Assembly (NCBI GenBank): GCA_030849465.1 | Contig: JARVLF010000004.1 | Span: 124,001-188,000 of the forward strand | Direction of reading: 5' to 3' | Length of the DNA: 64,000 bases | Source: Moesziomyces globuligerus | Taxonomy: Eukaryota; Basidiomycota; Ustilaginomycetes; Ustilaginales; Ustilaginaceae | Shown: piece by piece, positions 8,230 through 18,013 of the stretch | How positions within the stretch are numbered: position 1 is the stretch's first letter | Layout: each line of letters opens with the position of its first letter | Notes under the pieces: generated by a model | The model's input: the letters and a program-made list of their open reading frames with translations, nothing else | The model's database searches: none | What the model was told of the DNA's origin: nothing | Translations under genes and position numbers: made by a program

Positions 8230-11200
8230 ATGCCTGTGCAGGAATCCGTCGACATGTCGGCCGCTTGGCTCGCCCATGCACCGCCTCCGCCGCCCTCGAC
8301 CGACGTGCGTAAGCCCCGCCGAAGCTCCTCCTACGAACCTCTCTCCGCCAAAAACGCCGGACTGATCAACGAGACACATACGCGCGGTGGCTACCTTCCG
8401 CCTAGCTCGCATTCGCCCGAGCCCGCTCGCCCGCGCAGGACATCGGTCGAGGAGCTACGAAGCGCCGCTGCATCGTCCTCAACACCGCCCCCCACCGTCA
8501 AGCGTGTGCGCTCCAAAGTGGCCTCAAACCCAGTCCCCCCAGCGCCAAGTGCCTTCTACAATTACCAGCATCAGCTTCAGCAGCAGCAGCAGATCTACCG
8601 CCAGAGAGAGCAATCCGCCCCCACTTCTTCCCAGCCTTCGCATTCCGCCAGATCTGAAGTTGCGTATGCGCTGCCGCAACCACCTCCCTCGTCCGTGGCA
8701 ATGGCCTACAGCCATTCGGACGCTGCCTCGGGCCCAGCTCACTCGGCTTACGTCAGGGAGCGTCGTGACAGCGCTCCAGCTTCCACGTTCGCGAACCCGC
8801 CCCCGGCTCACAATGTCGCCTATCCTGCGCAGCACCCAGAACATGTCGCCACCGTATCACATGTACATGGCCCTTCCTATGCGGCCATGCCTGGCCCACC
8901 GGCCGCCGTGCCCATCTATGTCTCCCCGGCCCCAGCCGGCTACGTACCCTCCATGGTGCCGGCCTCGCATTTCCAACACCTGCCTTCGCACACTATGCAT
9001 TACCCTGCAGCCGCCCAGCCACACCAGCCACATCAGCCACACCAGACTTGGATGCCAGCGGCACCCATCCAGCCTACGACCCACCAGGCCGCCTCACCCC
9101 TTTACTACGCCGCCGCGCCGCCCGCGCCAGCTCCGCGACAGCCTTGGGAAGCACACAGTCCCGGTGTCACCTCGCCTCAACACGCTGGCATGGTCTTCCC
9201 CCCTTCACCTGCCGCAGCTCCCTCGGCCGTATCGCCCGAGATGCACGCTTTCCCTGCCATGCAGGTGAGCTCTCCTCCCATGCCCGGATCCAACGGTGTT
9301 CCCGTCGGCCCCGCGCCAGCTTCGCATGCGGCATACGCGAGTGAACTCAGTCGACAATCCACCACTTCGTCCGTCGGCTCGGTCCGCCGGCCTCTACCCC
9401 AGCCCACTCGCACCTCCTCCAATCCATCCGCGCCCGGATCCCCCGTGACAGGCACCATCGGTCTCACCAATCGGAGCAGCGTCCGACGCGATCTTCCTCG
9501 TCCCCCCTCGGGTTCGCCAGCCACGATCTCTGCGGCCTCGAGCTACACCTCCTCGAACCTCGCCAAACGAGACGCCAGCAGCCCAGGCTCGCCCGACGCC
9601 AGCACCATGTCTCGACTCCCTCCAGCCGCTCTGAATCGCACCGAAAGCGTCCGACTAGCCGCCGAAGCACTCATGGCGCGCGGCGCACCCCAGCGCCGCC
9701 CACTCCGAAGCGCACTCGCAAGCACCACATTCTCTCCTCCCTTGCCAGCCAGCAGGATGGTCGGCAGTCCGCTCACCCAAAGCAACGCGCTTCCATCCAG
9801 CCAGAGCGAGCCTGTTGCCGCCAACACGACCACGTCTATGCGTGCCACACCTGCGAGCTCCGTGGAAGCGGCCGTGCCACCCACGACATATGCGCAACAC
9901 AAATCGAGCCAAAGCGACGGATCGATCCTGGCAAGCTCGGTCGGGCCACAGACAGGCTCATCCCACACCCAGACTCAGACCGTCGAACCCGGCGTGAGCT
10001 CGGCACCTGCTCGATACCAGGACGCCATGAACCAAGCTGCCCATCGCAACGGACCATCCAATCACCGCACTCAGCCTGACGAGCAGGTACGGACGCAGTC
10101 GCCAAACGAGCTGGCCGATTCGATGACCAAGATGTCGATGAGCCAGCCTTCTAGTGCCCAGGCCGGAGCCACCAAGGCCGAATCGCATGCCACGTCCATC
10201 CCGGTCTTCAATTTTGACAGCCCCGATGATGAGCCAGAGAGACCCAGACGGCGACGAGGCAGCAGCGTTTCGCGCGCCTCGCCGACTCCAGGCCACAAGG
10301 TGATCCAGCACGCGACAGTGCCAACGATCATTCTGCCCGGCCAAGACGCTGACGACGACGCCGGTAACGGTCCATCCATCCAGGTCTCCGGGCCGGATGG
10401 CAACGATGGCGCGGCGGGCTCAGGTCCCACGATCTCGATCAGCACCGACGACGATGATGCGCGCTCGCAAACGAGCAACGGGAGCCGCGGCCCTTCGATC
10501 TCGGTCTCGTTCTCGGCCGAGCCGTCGGCCAAGTCTCAGAGAGCCGGAACGAGCCACTCTCCATCCTCGAGCCCGTACGGCAAGGTCAATGCCGAGCAGA
10601 GTCGAGTCTCTGCCTCATCGGTGGGGAGCGGCGCGGGCTGTCACGGATGCCGCAAGTGGATTGCGGGCAAGGTGGTCCATGCGCTGGGCACGACGTTCCA
10701 TCCGAACTGCTTTGTGTGCGCGCACTGCTCGGAAGGGCTGGAGCACGTGGCGTTCTACGAGCACGAGGGGCTGCCGTACTGCCATTTTGACTACCACGAG
10801 CTGTTTTCCAAGCGGTGCTTCCACTGCCGCACACCGATCGTCGACGAGCGCTACATCACGGTACAGGACGACGAGCTGACGGCGCAGGACGGCGAGACCA
10901 AGGAGCGGTGCTATCACGAGCTGCACTTTTTCTGTGCCAACTGCGGCGATCCGTTCCTCGACCCAAAGGTCGCCGGCTCGGCGGCGGGCGGCGATCCGGG
11001 TCTGATGCTGGCCGACGAAAACGGCAAGGTGAAGCACGGCGGCATGGAGTTCATCGTGCACAAGGGCTATCCGTACTGCGAAAAGTGCCACGTCTCGCTG
11101 CACAAGCCGCGCTGCAAGGCGTGCAAGAAGCCGATCGTGTACGACATGATCTCGGCGCTCGGCGGCAAGTTCCACCCCGAGTGTTTCACCTGCTCGTCGT

Positions 11201-11295
11201 GCGCACAGCCATTCACCGATACGCAGTTCTTCGTCAAGGACGGCAAGCCGTACGACGAGGAGTGCTACAAGGTGCTGCTTCGCAACATGATCTGA
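8230..11295 (+). CDS. LIM-domain protein, fungal paxillin-like (1021 aa)
   Basis: About 800 residues of disordered, Pro/Ser/Gln-rich sequence, with His-Gln-Pro repeats near 265 and many SP/TP sites, precede three LIM zinc-finger modules at roughly 803-1018. The LIM cysteines and histidines are visible: CHGCRKW..HPNCFVCAHC..YCHFDYHELF, then CFHCR..ELHFFCANCGDPF..YCEKCHVSL, then CKACKKP..HPECFTCSSC..DEECYKVL. The protein ends nine residues after the last Cys pair. In the second LIM the two zinc-binding halves are separated by an acidic insertion (DDELTAQDGETKER). Long disordered N-terminus plus C-terminal LIM array is the plan of fungal Pxl1-type paxillins, which act at the bud neck, septum or growth tip with Rho signalling. 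That role is inferred from family; the LIM array is certain. A CAG-rich run codes polyGln at about 118-124. Confidence 0.88.
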   Translation: MPVQESVDMSAAWLAHAPPPPPSTDVRKPRRSSSYEPLSAKNAGLINETHTRGGYLPPSSHSPEPARPRRTSVEELRSAAASSSTPPPTVKRVRSKVASNPVPPAPSAFYNYQHQLQQQQQIYRQREQSAPTSSQPSHSARSEVAYALPQPPPSSVAMAYSHSDAASGPAHSAYVRERRDSAPASTFANPPPAHNVAYPAQHPEHVATVSHVHGPSYAAMPGPPAAVPIYVSPAPAGYVPSMVPASHFQHLPSHTMHYPAAAQPHQPHQPHQTWMPAAPIQPTTHQAASPLYYAAAPPAPAPRQPWEAHSPGVTSPQHAGMVFPPSPAAAPSAVSPEMHAFPAMQVSSPPMPGSNGVPVGPAPASHAAYASELSRQSTTSSVGSVRRPLPQPTRTSSNPSAPGSPVTGTIGLTNRSSVRRDLPRPPSGSPATISAASSYTSSNLAKRDASSPGSPDASTMSRLPPAALNRTESVRLAAEALMARGAPQRRPLRSALASTTFSPPLPASRMVGSPLTQSNALPSSQSEPVAANTTTSMRATPASSVEAAVPPTTYAQHKSSQSDGSILASSVGPQTGSSHTQTQTVEPGVSSAPARYQDAMNQAAHRNGPSNHRTQPDEQVRTQSPNELADSMTKMSMSQPSSAQAGATKAESHATSIPVFNFDSPDDEPERPRRRRGSSVSRASPTPGHKVIQHATVPTIILPGQDADDDAGNGPSIQVSGPDGNDGAAGSGPTISISTDDDDARSQTSNGSRGPSISVSFSAEPSAKSQRAGTSHSPSSSPYGKVNAEQSRVSASSVGSGAGCHGCRKWIAGKVVHALGTTFHPNCFVCAHCSEGLEHVAFYEHEGLPYCHFDYHELFSKRCFHCRTPIVDERYITVQDDELTAQDGETKERCYHELHFFCANCGDPFLDPKVAGSAAGGDPGLMLADENGKVKHGGMEFIVHKGYPYCEKCHVSLHKPRCKACKKPIVYDMISALGGKFHPECFTCSSCAQPFTDTQFFVKDGKPYDEECYKVLLRNMI

Positions 11296-11427
11296 TGTTG
11301 GCGCTCCACACACCCACACACTGTATTTCTAGATGCTTTGCGAATGGCGAGTCATTTGCCGGCAGAGCGATACGGGTGTTTTGATTGGGAGTGGGGGTTT
11401 GAAAGTCTAGGCGGGAGGATGAGGATT

Positions 11428-13737
11428 CTAGGGCTTGGTGGGAGGCGAAGCTTTTGCGAGGCGGTACATTGAGAGGAGGGTATCAGTTTTGTGGGAAGGG
11501 TCGTTTTGGTCTGCTATGGGGGCTGGGGAAGCGAAGAGGGGATCTATGCCTCTGGACTGTTTTGGGAAAGCGATGACGTCTCTTATGGACTCTGTGTTGC
11601 AGAGGATGGCCATGAGGCGATCGAAGCCGAGAGCGATGCCTGCGTGAGGGGGAGCACCGCAGTCGAGAGCATGGATGAGGTGAGCGAACCTTGCCTGTTC
11701 TGCTGCGCTGAGTTTGAGGACGTTTTGGAAGACGGATTGCTGAAGTGTTGCCGAGTGGATTCTAACTGAGCCGCCACCGATTTCCTGACCGTTGAGGACG
11801 AGGTCGTAGTGTTGGCCACGGACCTTTGCGATGTTATCTGGGTCAAGTTGCGTGTCGTCGTGGAGGTTGAGTAGATGGATGTCCTCTGCGACGGGGGCGG
11901 TGAAAGGATGATGGCTTGACTGCCACCTCGTCGCTTGGGTGGAGGACGAGAGCGAGGCGAGTTGATTCTTATCTTCGTCGGCGAGAGTGAGTGAAGAGGG
12001 GAACTCGGTGATCCAGCTAAACGCATCACCCTTGACCTCCAATAGACCCTTTTGGAGCAACAGAGCTGCGAGTTGCTTGCGAACATCTCCGAGCGCAGTG
12101 CTTCCGCCTTCGGGTGGATCGTTCCGCAGCGAAACAAACACATCCACCCCACCACCCTCCACCTCACCAACCTCGAGCGCATCTCGAAGCGCGTTGGCGA
12201 GACGTTCTACATCTACCTCGGAGGCCGAAAGCTCTGCCTCGTGCTGCAAGAACGTGCGCGTCAGTGCGCTCTTCTTGAGCAGCAGCGCTGCGAGCTCTTG
12301 CACATTGTGGGGCGATGCGACTCGGAATCGCTCAACCCGTCCTGCCAACCCGGCTAGCAGCATCTCGAGCTCTTTCTTGGACGCCGATCCGCGGCTGGCG
12401 TGGTGGTAGGGAAGGATCTCGAGACTCGTCCTGCGCGCTGCACGGTCGTCATCATCGGTGGCATCGGACGATACGAAGCCATGCGAGATGTCGTGGAGCT
12501 CAAGGCCGTAGCGCAGATCGGGCTTGTCGGAACCATAGCGCGTCATAGCGGTCCAGTAGGACATGACAGGAAAGTGAGCCGGCAACTCGCCTCGACCCGC
12601 TACGTGCCAGATGCGCGCAACAAGCGCTTCGATCACATCGCGCACCTGATGACCACCGATCCTCCACGCGCCGCGCGCATCTCTCGGATCGCTAGCACCA
12701 TCGACCGGTCGAGTCTGTGAGGACGGAGGGGGTCCGCCGCTGACGAAGCCCATCTCGAGGTCGATCTGGGTGAACTCGGGCTGGCGATCCTTGCGACCGT
12801 CTTCGTCGCGGAAGCACTTTGCGATCTGAAAGTACTTGTCGGTGACGCCGGAAGCGATGAGCAGCTGCTTTGGCTGCTGGGGCGACTGGGGCAGAGCGTA
12901 GAAGCTCGGTTCTGTGCCGGCGGTCGAGGATGCGCGGGTGGGGACGAGGAACTCGCGCGCGCCCTCGGGCGTCGATCTCAGCAGCACGGGCGTCTCGATC
13001 TCGAGGAAGCCGTGGTCGTAGAGGTGATTGCGGACCGCATGCGTGATCTGGCTGCGGAGGCGGAGGTTGTTGGCGAGCGAGGGCCGGCGAAGGTCGAGGT
13101 AGCGGTAGCGGGCGCGGAGCTCGGCGGAGACGCCGTCGGCGTGAAGCGAGTCGGATGGTTGGAAGGGCAGATCGCGAGTGGCTGGGTTGAGCAGCGTGAA
13201 GCTGGTGGGGAGGATCTCGACCGCGCCGGTGGTGAGCGTCGTGTTGGAATCCTGGCTCGGTCGCAGAGCCACGTTGCCGTGGATGAGAACGGCGCTCTGC
13301 AGCGGCGCATCGGCGAGCGCGTCGAAGAGCGCAGACGAGGATGACGTGGGCTGCACTTTGAGCTGCACAGAGCCGGTGTGATCGAAGAGGTCGAAGAAGG
13401 CGAGCTGCTTGGAGACCTGCCTGGACGACTGGAGCCAGCCGGCGAGGATGACCTGCTGATCGGCGTGCGAAGGACGCAGCTCACCGCAGGTGTGTGTGCG
13501 GGTCGGAAAAGCGCCGTAGAAGGCACTCTGCCCATTTGATCTGGTTTCTGCAGCATCTCTACCCGACTTTGAAGACGACGGTTCTGAGGCGTTCGAGGAT
13601 GCGTAAGCTCGGAGCTCGAGTGCCGCCGCACGAGGCGAAGCGCATGAGCCCGGCGGTGCGGCGGCAGCAGCGGCGGTGCGGAGTGAGCGCGCACGCAGAG
13701 CCGTGCGGAGCACAGCCCTTGCGGATTGCGAAAGCAT
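11428..13737 (-). CDS. MSD1: Mitochondrial aspartyl-tRNA synthetase
   Basis: A class II aminoacyl-tRNA synthetase that charges tRNA-Asp for mitochondrial translation. The frame is open upstream to 14499, but the ATG at 13737 starts a basic leader (MLSQSARAVLRTALRARSLR) and is taken as the start, giving 769 aa. An OB-fold anticodon-binding domain follows (TCGELR..QVILAGWLQSSR..FFDLFDHTGSVQLKV). The catalytic core shows RYRYLDLRRPSLANNLRLRS, motif 1 (FLEIETPVLLRSTPEGAREF), motif 2 (CFRDEDGRKDRQPEFTQIDL) and motif 3 (GIALGFDRLMAIL). The long insertion between motifs 2 and 3 is the bacterial/mitochondrial type and separates it from the cytosolic enzyme. It is divergent from the SNF5-like gene across 494 bp and convergent with the LIM gene, 132 bp apart. 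Confidence 0.95.
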   Translation of the reverse strand: MLSQSARAVLRTALRARSLRTAAAAAAPPGSCASPRAAALELRAYASSNASEPSSSKSGRDAAETRSNGQSAFYGAFPTRTHTCGELRPSHADQQVILAGWLQSSRQVSKQLAFFDLFDHTGSVQLKVQPTSSSSALFDALADAPLQSAVLIHGNVALRPSQDSNTTLTTGAVEILPTSFTLLNPATRDLPFQPSDSLHADGVSAELRARYRYLDLRRPSLANNLRLRSQITHAVRNHLYDHGFLEIETPVLLRSTPEGAREFLVPTRASSTAGTEPSFYALPQSPQQPKQLLIASGVTDKYFQIAKCFRDEDGRKDRQPEFTQIDLEMGFVSGGPPPSSQTRPVDGASDPRDARGAWRIGGHQVRDVIEALVARIWHVAGRGELPAHFPVMSYWTAMTRYGSDKPDLRYGLELHDISHGFVSSDATDDDDRAARRTSLEILPYHHASRGSASKKELEMLLAGLAGRVERFRVASPHNVQELAALLLKKSALTRTFLQHEAELSASEVDVERLANALRDALEVGEVEGGGVDVFVSLRNDPPEGGSTALGDVRKQLAALLLQKGLLEVKGDAFSWITEFPSSLTLADEDKNQLASLSSSTQATRWQSSHHPFTAPVAEDIHLLNLHDDTQLDPDNIAKVRGQHYDLVLNGQEIGGGSVRIHSATLQQSVFQNVLKLSAAEQARFAHLIHALDCGAPPHAGIALGFDRLMAILCNTESIRDVIAFPKQSRGIDPLFASPAPIADQNDPSHKTDTLLSMYRLAKASPPTKP

Positions 13738-14231
13738 CGATCGTGCTAGTGAGCGTCGCCGAGCGATGATGAGGACGCCAAGATGCCTCGAATTGGACGG
13801 CGGCGGTGTTGAGCAGCCGGAAGGAACGCAACTTTTGCATCGGGTTCGTGGAGTCGATCGGAGGTGTCGACAGCCGATGGGTGCCGATGGGCGCGCGTGT
13901 TTGCGCAAAGTGCAGAGAGGCCGAGGAAAGCGACAACGCGTCTTGGAAGGCGCAAAGAGGCCTTTGCTTCTTGAGACGCTCGTCCAACGCTTCTCGTCGG
14001 CTCGAGCTTGATTGCCTCTATCCCCCTCTTCTCCTTTGTCCTTTCTCCCATCACCCAGTCGCATCGCGAGCGACCGACCCTGCGCCTCCCTACCATCTTC
14101 ACGAACCACAGCCAAGCAAGCATCTCCGACGTGTACGCGCGCGCATCGCGTCCCCAAGCTCGACGACCCCCTCCGCGGCGTGACAGGCCATCTTTCTTCC
14201 GTCGACGAGACCGTGACACTCACTGCCCGCC
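13738..14231. promoter_or_regulatory. Divergent promoter region of MSD1 and the SNF5-like gene
   Basis: These 494 bp separate two outward-reading genes and must contain both promoters. The right half (14010-14110) is pyrimidine-rich on the SNF5 coding strand. The open frames through it are extensions of flanking frames and have no recognisable content. Confidence 0.5.
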
Positions 14232-16577
14232 ATGGATCGCCCGCGGCGCTCCACGCGTCAGTCGACGTCGGGGCTTCAGTCGCCCGCGCAGACGCCCGCT
14301 CCATCCACGTCTGCAGCTGGCGCCTCGTCGCCCTTTCCGAATTCTGCCAACGTGCCACCCGTGGCCATGGCCAACGGCAATGCGCCCTCGTCGCGCTTCG
14401 AAGCGTATGCCTCGCCGGCCGCCTTCCAGCCAGGCATGTCGTCGCATCCTGGGCCGAACTTTGTGCCAGGCTCGGCGCCTCCACCGCTTCACTACCCACA
14501 CCAACCCCAGCACATGTCGGCGGACCAGGGCCCCTCGCAGCTGAGCCTGCAGTCGCTCCCCAACGTGCATCTGCTGGGTCGAGGCGCTGCGCCTATCGCA
14601 CCGGGCACCTCCGTCGCGCCGCCTCGTCCGTTTGGCACCGCCGCCTCGGCGCCGACGATCCCGCAGGCCATGTACAGCACCTTCCCCTCGCGCATCAAGG
14701 CGGGCACCACCAACCTCCTCCAGTCCATGCCGCAGTCCGAGTGGTACGATCCTTCGGGCAGGCCGCTCGATCCCCTCGCCACCCCGACGCACGAGTCCGC
14801 CTACGGCTACGCTGGCGGCTCCACACCCCACCGTGCGGCGCGCGCCAGCGGCCGCCGCCGCGCGGGTTTCGTCCGGTACGCCGAGGCGGCGAGCTCGGAC
14901 GACGACTTTGACGACGACGGCGCGGGCACCGAGGACGACACGGGCTCGCGCGGAGCCAAGCGACGCCTTGACGACGACGACGACGACGACTCGTCGCGCG
15001 CCTACCTCGGACAGCCGCCGCCCGCATCCAAGGTGGTGGCCAAGCGCGTCTACCACCGCACCAACCACGTCTACCACAACGACGACGACCTCGCGAGGCA
15101 GGCGGGGCGCAACGAGATCCTCGTCCCCATCAAGATCGAGCTCGAGGCCGAGCAGTATCGCATCAAGGACTCGTTTACGTGGAACATGAACGAGCGCCTC
15201 GTCTCGCCGAATCACTTTGCCAAGCTGCTGCTCGAAGACCTCGACCTTCCGCTCGAGCCGTACGCTGCGCAGATCACCAACATGATCCAGCAGCAGATCG
15301 AAGACGCGACCGGCGTGGCGGACATCGAGCTCGAGCCGGCGGCGGGCGGCGTGTGGGCGTCTGCGCGGCTCGACGAGACCGAGGGCGCGATGGCGATTCC
15401 CGAGGCGGAGCGCGGCGAGTACGATGTGGGCGAGGAGGCGGTCAAGGAAGGGCGTGGATGGGACTGGGGGTTGGCGCGACGGGATGAGGAGCAGCGACGA
15501 TGGCGTAGGCGGATGGCGGAGCGGCTCGAGGCGGGGCGCGGGTTGGGCGAGGTGGAGGACGATCTGCGTGTGATTGTCGACTACGAGGTGCAGATCCTGC
15601 GTCACATGCTGCGCGATCGGTTGGAGTGGGATCTGTGCTCGCCGCTCACGCCCGAGTCGTTCGCCCGCAAGCTGTGCGACGATCTCGGGCTCGCGGGCGA
15701 GGCGCAGACGCTCATCGCCAACAGCGTCCGCGAGCAGCTCATCCACCACAAGCGCGCCGCGCTCGAGCTCGGCCTCGCCGGCAGCGGCCGCGTGCTCAAG
15801 CTCAAGCAGGCCGAGATGGAGCACGCCTGGGCCGAGCTGCATGCCGACAAGATGGACAAGCAGCGCAAGCGGCTCGAGCGCGCAGGCTCGGCGTCCGAAT
15901 CGCAGTCGCAGTCGCAGTCCCAGTCGCAGGTCGCATCGGCGAATGCTACGGGAGGTGTCAACACGCGCGAGCCCTCGGTTCAGCCGAGTGGCGACGAAGA
16001 TGTCAAGCGCGCCACCGAGGTTGAGGAGAATGCTGCATCGGGTCGTGGATCGGTGGAAGCGACGGAAGCGACGGGGACTGCAGAGGTGGAGGAGGAGGAA
16101 GAGGATGTTGAGACGTTGCACTTGACGGCGACGGCGACGGCGGTGCCGACGCGCGAGGGGACGAGTACGCCTGCGCTGCAAGCGGTGGCATCGAGCGTCG
16201 TGCCCACACGAACCTCTGCTCGGCTCTCCAACATGCTTTCCGAAGCGGCGGGCGCGAGTAGTGGCACTGCGTCAGGTGCTGCGACGCCCTCTGGTGTCAC
16301 GACGACGGCGCAGGCGGGGGGGATAGAGCCAGTGTTGAGTGCGTCGCAGCGACTGCACAATGCCTCGTACACGGTACGTGAGATCCTCTCGCGTGGTCCT
16401 CGCCCGCTCGAAGGCATCTGGCGGGACTGGCACGAATCGCGCGAGTTCGGCCCGCTCCTCGAACGCCTCAACGACGACGACCTCGACAAGCTCGAAGAAG
16501 CCAACATCCGTGCCTCGCGTCGTAACCGTCGTGACGCCGCGCGTGCGTTTGGCGGTCGTAGACGTCGCTATGCCTAA
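14232..16577 (+). CDS. SNF5: SNF5/SFH1 family subunit of SWI/SNF-RSC chromatin remodeller (781 aa)
   Basis: This is the core subunit that ties the ATPase module of SWI/SNF or RSC to the nucleosome. Two SNF5 repeats are visible: Rpt1 at about 294-365 (EILVPIKIELEAEQYRIKDS, then FTWNMNERLVSPNHFAKLL) and Rpt2 at about 443-520 (DLRVIVDYEVQILRHMLRDR, then SPLTPESFARKLCDDLGL). They are separated by an acidic/basic linker containing WDWGLARRDEEQRRWRRRM. The N-terminal 220 residues are Pro/Ser/Ala-rich, followed by an acidic tract (DDDDDDDS). After Rpt2 come a Ser-Gln repeat (about 555-565) and Thr-rich sequence. The protein ends with a conserved-looking module RPLEGIWRDWHESREFGPLL and an Arg-rich tail. 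Whether it serves SWI/SNF, RSC or both cannot be told from this window. Confidence 0.9.
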   Translation: MDRPRRSTRQSTSGLQSPAQTPAPSTSAAGASSPFPNSANVPPVAMANGNAPSSRFEAYASPAAFQPGMSSHPGPNFVPGSAPPPLHYPHQPQHMSADQGPSQLSLQSLPNVHLLGRGAAPIAPGTSVAPPRPFGTAASAPTIPQAMYSTFPSRIKAGTTNLLQSMPQSEWYDPSGRPLDPLATPTHESAYGYAGGSTPHRAARASGRRRAGFVRYAEAASSDDDFDDDGAGTEDDTGSRGAKRRLDDDDDDDSSRAYLGQPPPASKVVAKRVYHRTNHVYHNDDDLARQAGRNEILVPIKIELEAEQYRIKDSFTWNMNERLVSPNHFAKLLLEDLDLPLEPYAAQITNMIQQQIEDATGVADIELEPAAGGVWASARLDETEGAMAIPEAERGEYDVGEEAVKEGRGWDWGLARRDEEQRRWRRRMAERLEAGRGLGEVEDDLRVIVDYEVQILRHMLRDRLEWDLCSPLTPESFARKLCDDLGLAGEAQTLIANSVREQLIHHKRAALELGLAGSGRVLKLKQAEMEHAWAELHADKMDKQRKRLERAGSASESQSQSQSQSQVASANATGGVNTREPSVQPSGDEDVKRATEVEENAASGRGSVEATEATGTAEVEEEEEDVETLHLTATATAVPTREGTSTPALQAVASSVVPTRTSARLSNMLSEAAGASSGTASGAATPSGVTTTAQAGGIEPVLSASQRLHNASYTVREILSRGPRPLEGIWRDWHESREFGPLLERLNDDDLDKLEEANIRASRRNRRDAARAFGGRRRRYA

Positions 16578-16727
16578 CTTGCCATTCACATTCACTCGAC
16601 GCCATTTCTTCTGCATCGTTTTACTCTGTGTGTGTGTGTGGGTGGTTGTGGATATCATTCATTACTCGACGTTACTTTGACGTGGAATGGGAGGGGGATG
16701 TGTAAGAGTCATAAGATGTTGGTGAAA

Positions 16728-17099
16728 TTATCGGCCACCGAAGCCGGCGCCGGAGCCTTTGGAGGTGGAGTTCTGGCCCTGTTTGGCGTCGTTGGTGGTC
16801 GAGTAGGCCTCCTTCTGCGAGGCGGCCTGGAGTTGGCCGCGTTCGAGGATGTGGGTGACGACGTCGACGTCCTTGTGGCTTTCAAACACCGTGTCGAGGA
16901 GTTGTTTCGAGGGACGACCCATGATGCCCTGTGCGCCCGTGCCCGTGTGGAAGATGTCGAACGAATCGACCACGTCGGCGAGCGGGATCGTCTTGTCGCC
17001 CTTGATCCACTTTTTGTACTCGTCGCCATTGACAATCACCATAAACTCGTCGGTCGACTGCGAGTCGGGCTTGAACACGACCTTGTGGAACGACTTCAT
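16728..17099 (-). CDS. RTC3: RTC3-like protein with SBDS N-terminal-type fold (123 aa)
   Basis: The frame continues far upstream (to 17882), but the ATG at 17099 begins MKSFHKVVFKPDSQSTDEF, the expected start of the family. The body (YKKWIKGDKTIPLADVVDSF, FDIFHTGTGAQGIMGRPSKQ, LLDTVFESHKDVDVVTHILE) matches the small fungal RTC3/YHR087W family, which has the fold of the Shwachman-Bodian-Diamond protein N-terminus. The C-terminus is Gly/Ser-rich (GSGAGFGGR). Yeast Rtc3 is cytoplasmic/nuclear, linked to RNA metabolism and stress, and its biochemical activity is unsettled. Length fits the family. Confidence 0.88.
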   Translation of the reverse strand: MKSFHKVVFKPDSQSTDEFMVIVNGDEYKKWIKGDKTIPLADVVDSFDIFHTGTGAQGIMGRPSKQLLDTVFESHKDVDVVTHILERGQLQAASQKEAYSTTNDAKQGQNSTSKGSGAGFGGR

Positions 17100-18013
17100 C
17101 TTGACTCTGTTGGCGCTTGGAGGTTTTGGCAACGCTTGCGGGTTGGTGGTGGATGGGGCTGGTTGGGATGGATGTGGAAGCGAGGTCGAGGTAGAGAGCC
17201 AGACTAGGTTAAATACGTCTGGGGGTCCGAGCGGTCCTCGGCAAGGCCGGCAAGGCTGGCAAGGCTGGCGAGGCTGGGCCAGTCGGGCGGATGCTGGGTC
17301 ACATTCCCACAGGCAGAGACGGCTCGGGCATGCGCGCTGAGCTCGGAGCTGCAGCAGAGTGACGCGCATGGGCCCTCTCTGCACAGAAGCTCGCCTCCAC
17401 ATTTCGCCTGCCTTGGCCAAACACATGCACAGGCCCACACGACCCGACAAAGCGCATCCACAGCTGCAGCCAACCTCGACCCCCGCAGCTGAGTGATCGC
17501 CACACGCTTTTTTCCATTTCCATTTCGCCCCCTTGTCACCCCTTTCGAGTTTGCCAGGTAACTTGTGTCTTCTCAGAGCCATCTGTCTGACTGCGACCTC
17601 AGTGAGCGTATCGGCGTGTCGGTGTGTCGGTGTGTCGACGTGTCGACGTGTCAGCGAGTCAGCGATCGAGGCGACTTGCTGGACAATGCAGCGGGGGTGT
17701 GGTTGGGGTGTTGGGCCCAAAGTGCGTGCCGGGAGCGCGTCGAGCGAGGCGGGAGCCAGCCAATCCAAAGCGGCCAAAGGGCGACGTAGTTTTACGTTTT
17801 CGTGCATCTCTGCGCCGGCGCCAACGCGCAGTGACGTTGTGCGCGCCTGTGCCCTGCCGCATTGCTCGCACTCTCGACCCACTCTTGGCAGCTTGGCATC
17901 CGTCTCACACTGTCAAGTCGACATGCACATCAGGTCGGCATCAAAGGGTATCGTTAAGCAATAAAGCGTAGCGGGTCGTTACAGGACCATCGCACTCGTC
18001 GTCAGGCAGAGGT
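17100..18013. promoter_or_regulatory. RTC3 upstream region (and 3' flank of the IVY1-like gene)
   Basis: A 914-bp non-coding region. An inverted repeat, CCAGAC at 17199-17204 and GTCTGG at 17217-17222, brackets an AT-rich TATTTAA-like core about 110 bp upstream of the RTC3 ATG, a plausible core-promoter site. Two CCCCT boxes (17529-17533, 17539-17543) read as AGGGG stress-response elements in the gene's orientation. GGCAAGGCT-type direct repeats lie at 17239-17277, and a GTGTCGGTGTGTCGACGTGTC-like tandem at about 17612-17660. All functions are inferred from motif shape. Confidence 0.35.

Noticed and set aside
11428..14499. Starting mitochondrial Asp-tRNA synthetase at the far-upstream in-frame start near 14499
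   Set aside because: That would add 254 residues of non-conserved sequence and run across the divergent promoter into the SNF5-like gene. The ATG at 13737 begins a proper presequence.
14220..16181. 653-codon minus frame opposite the SNF5-like gene
   Set aside because: Low-complexity Arg/Leu/Val sequence with no motif; the + frame carries both SNF5 repeats.
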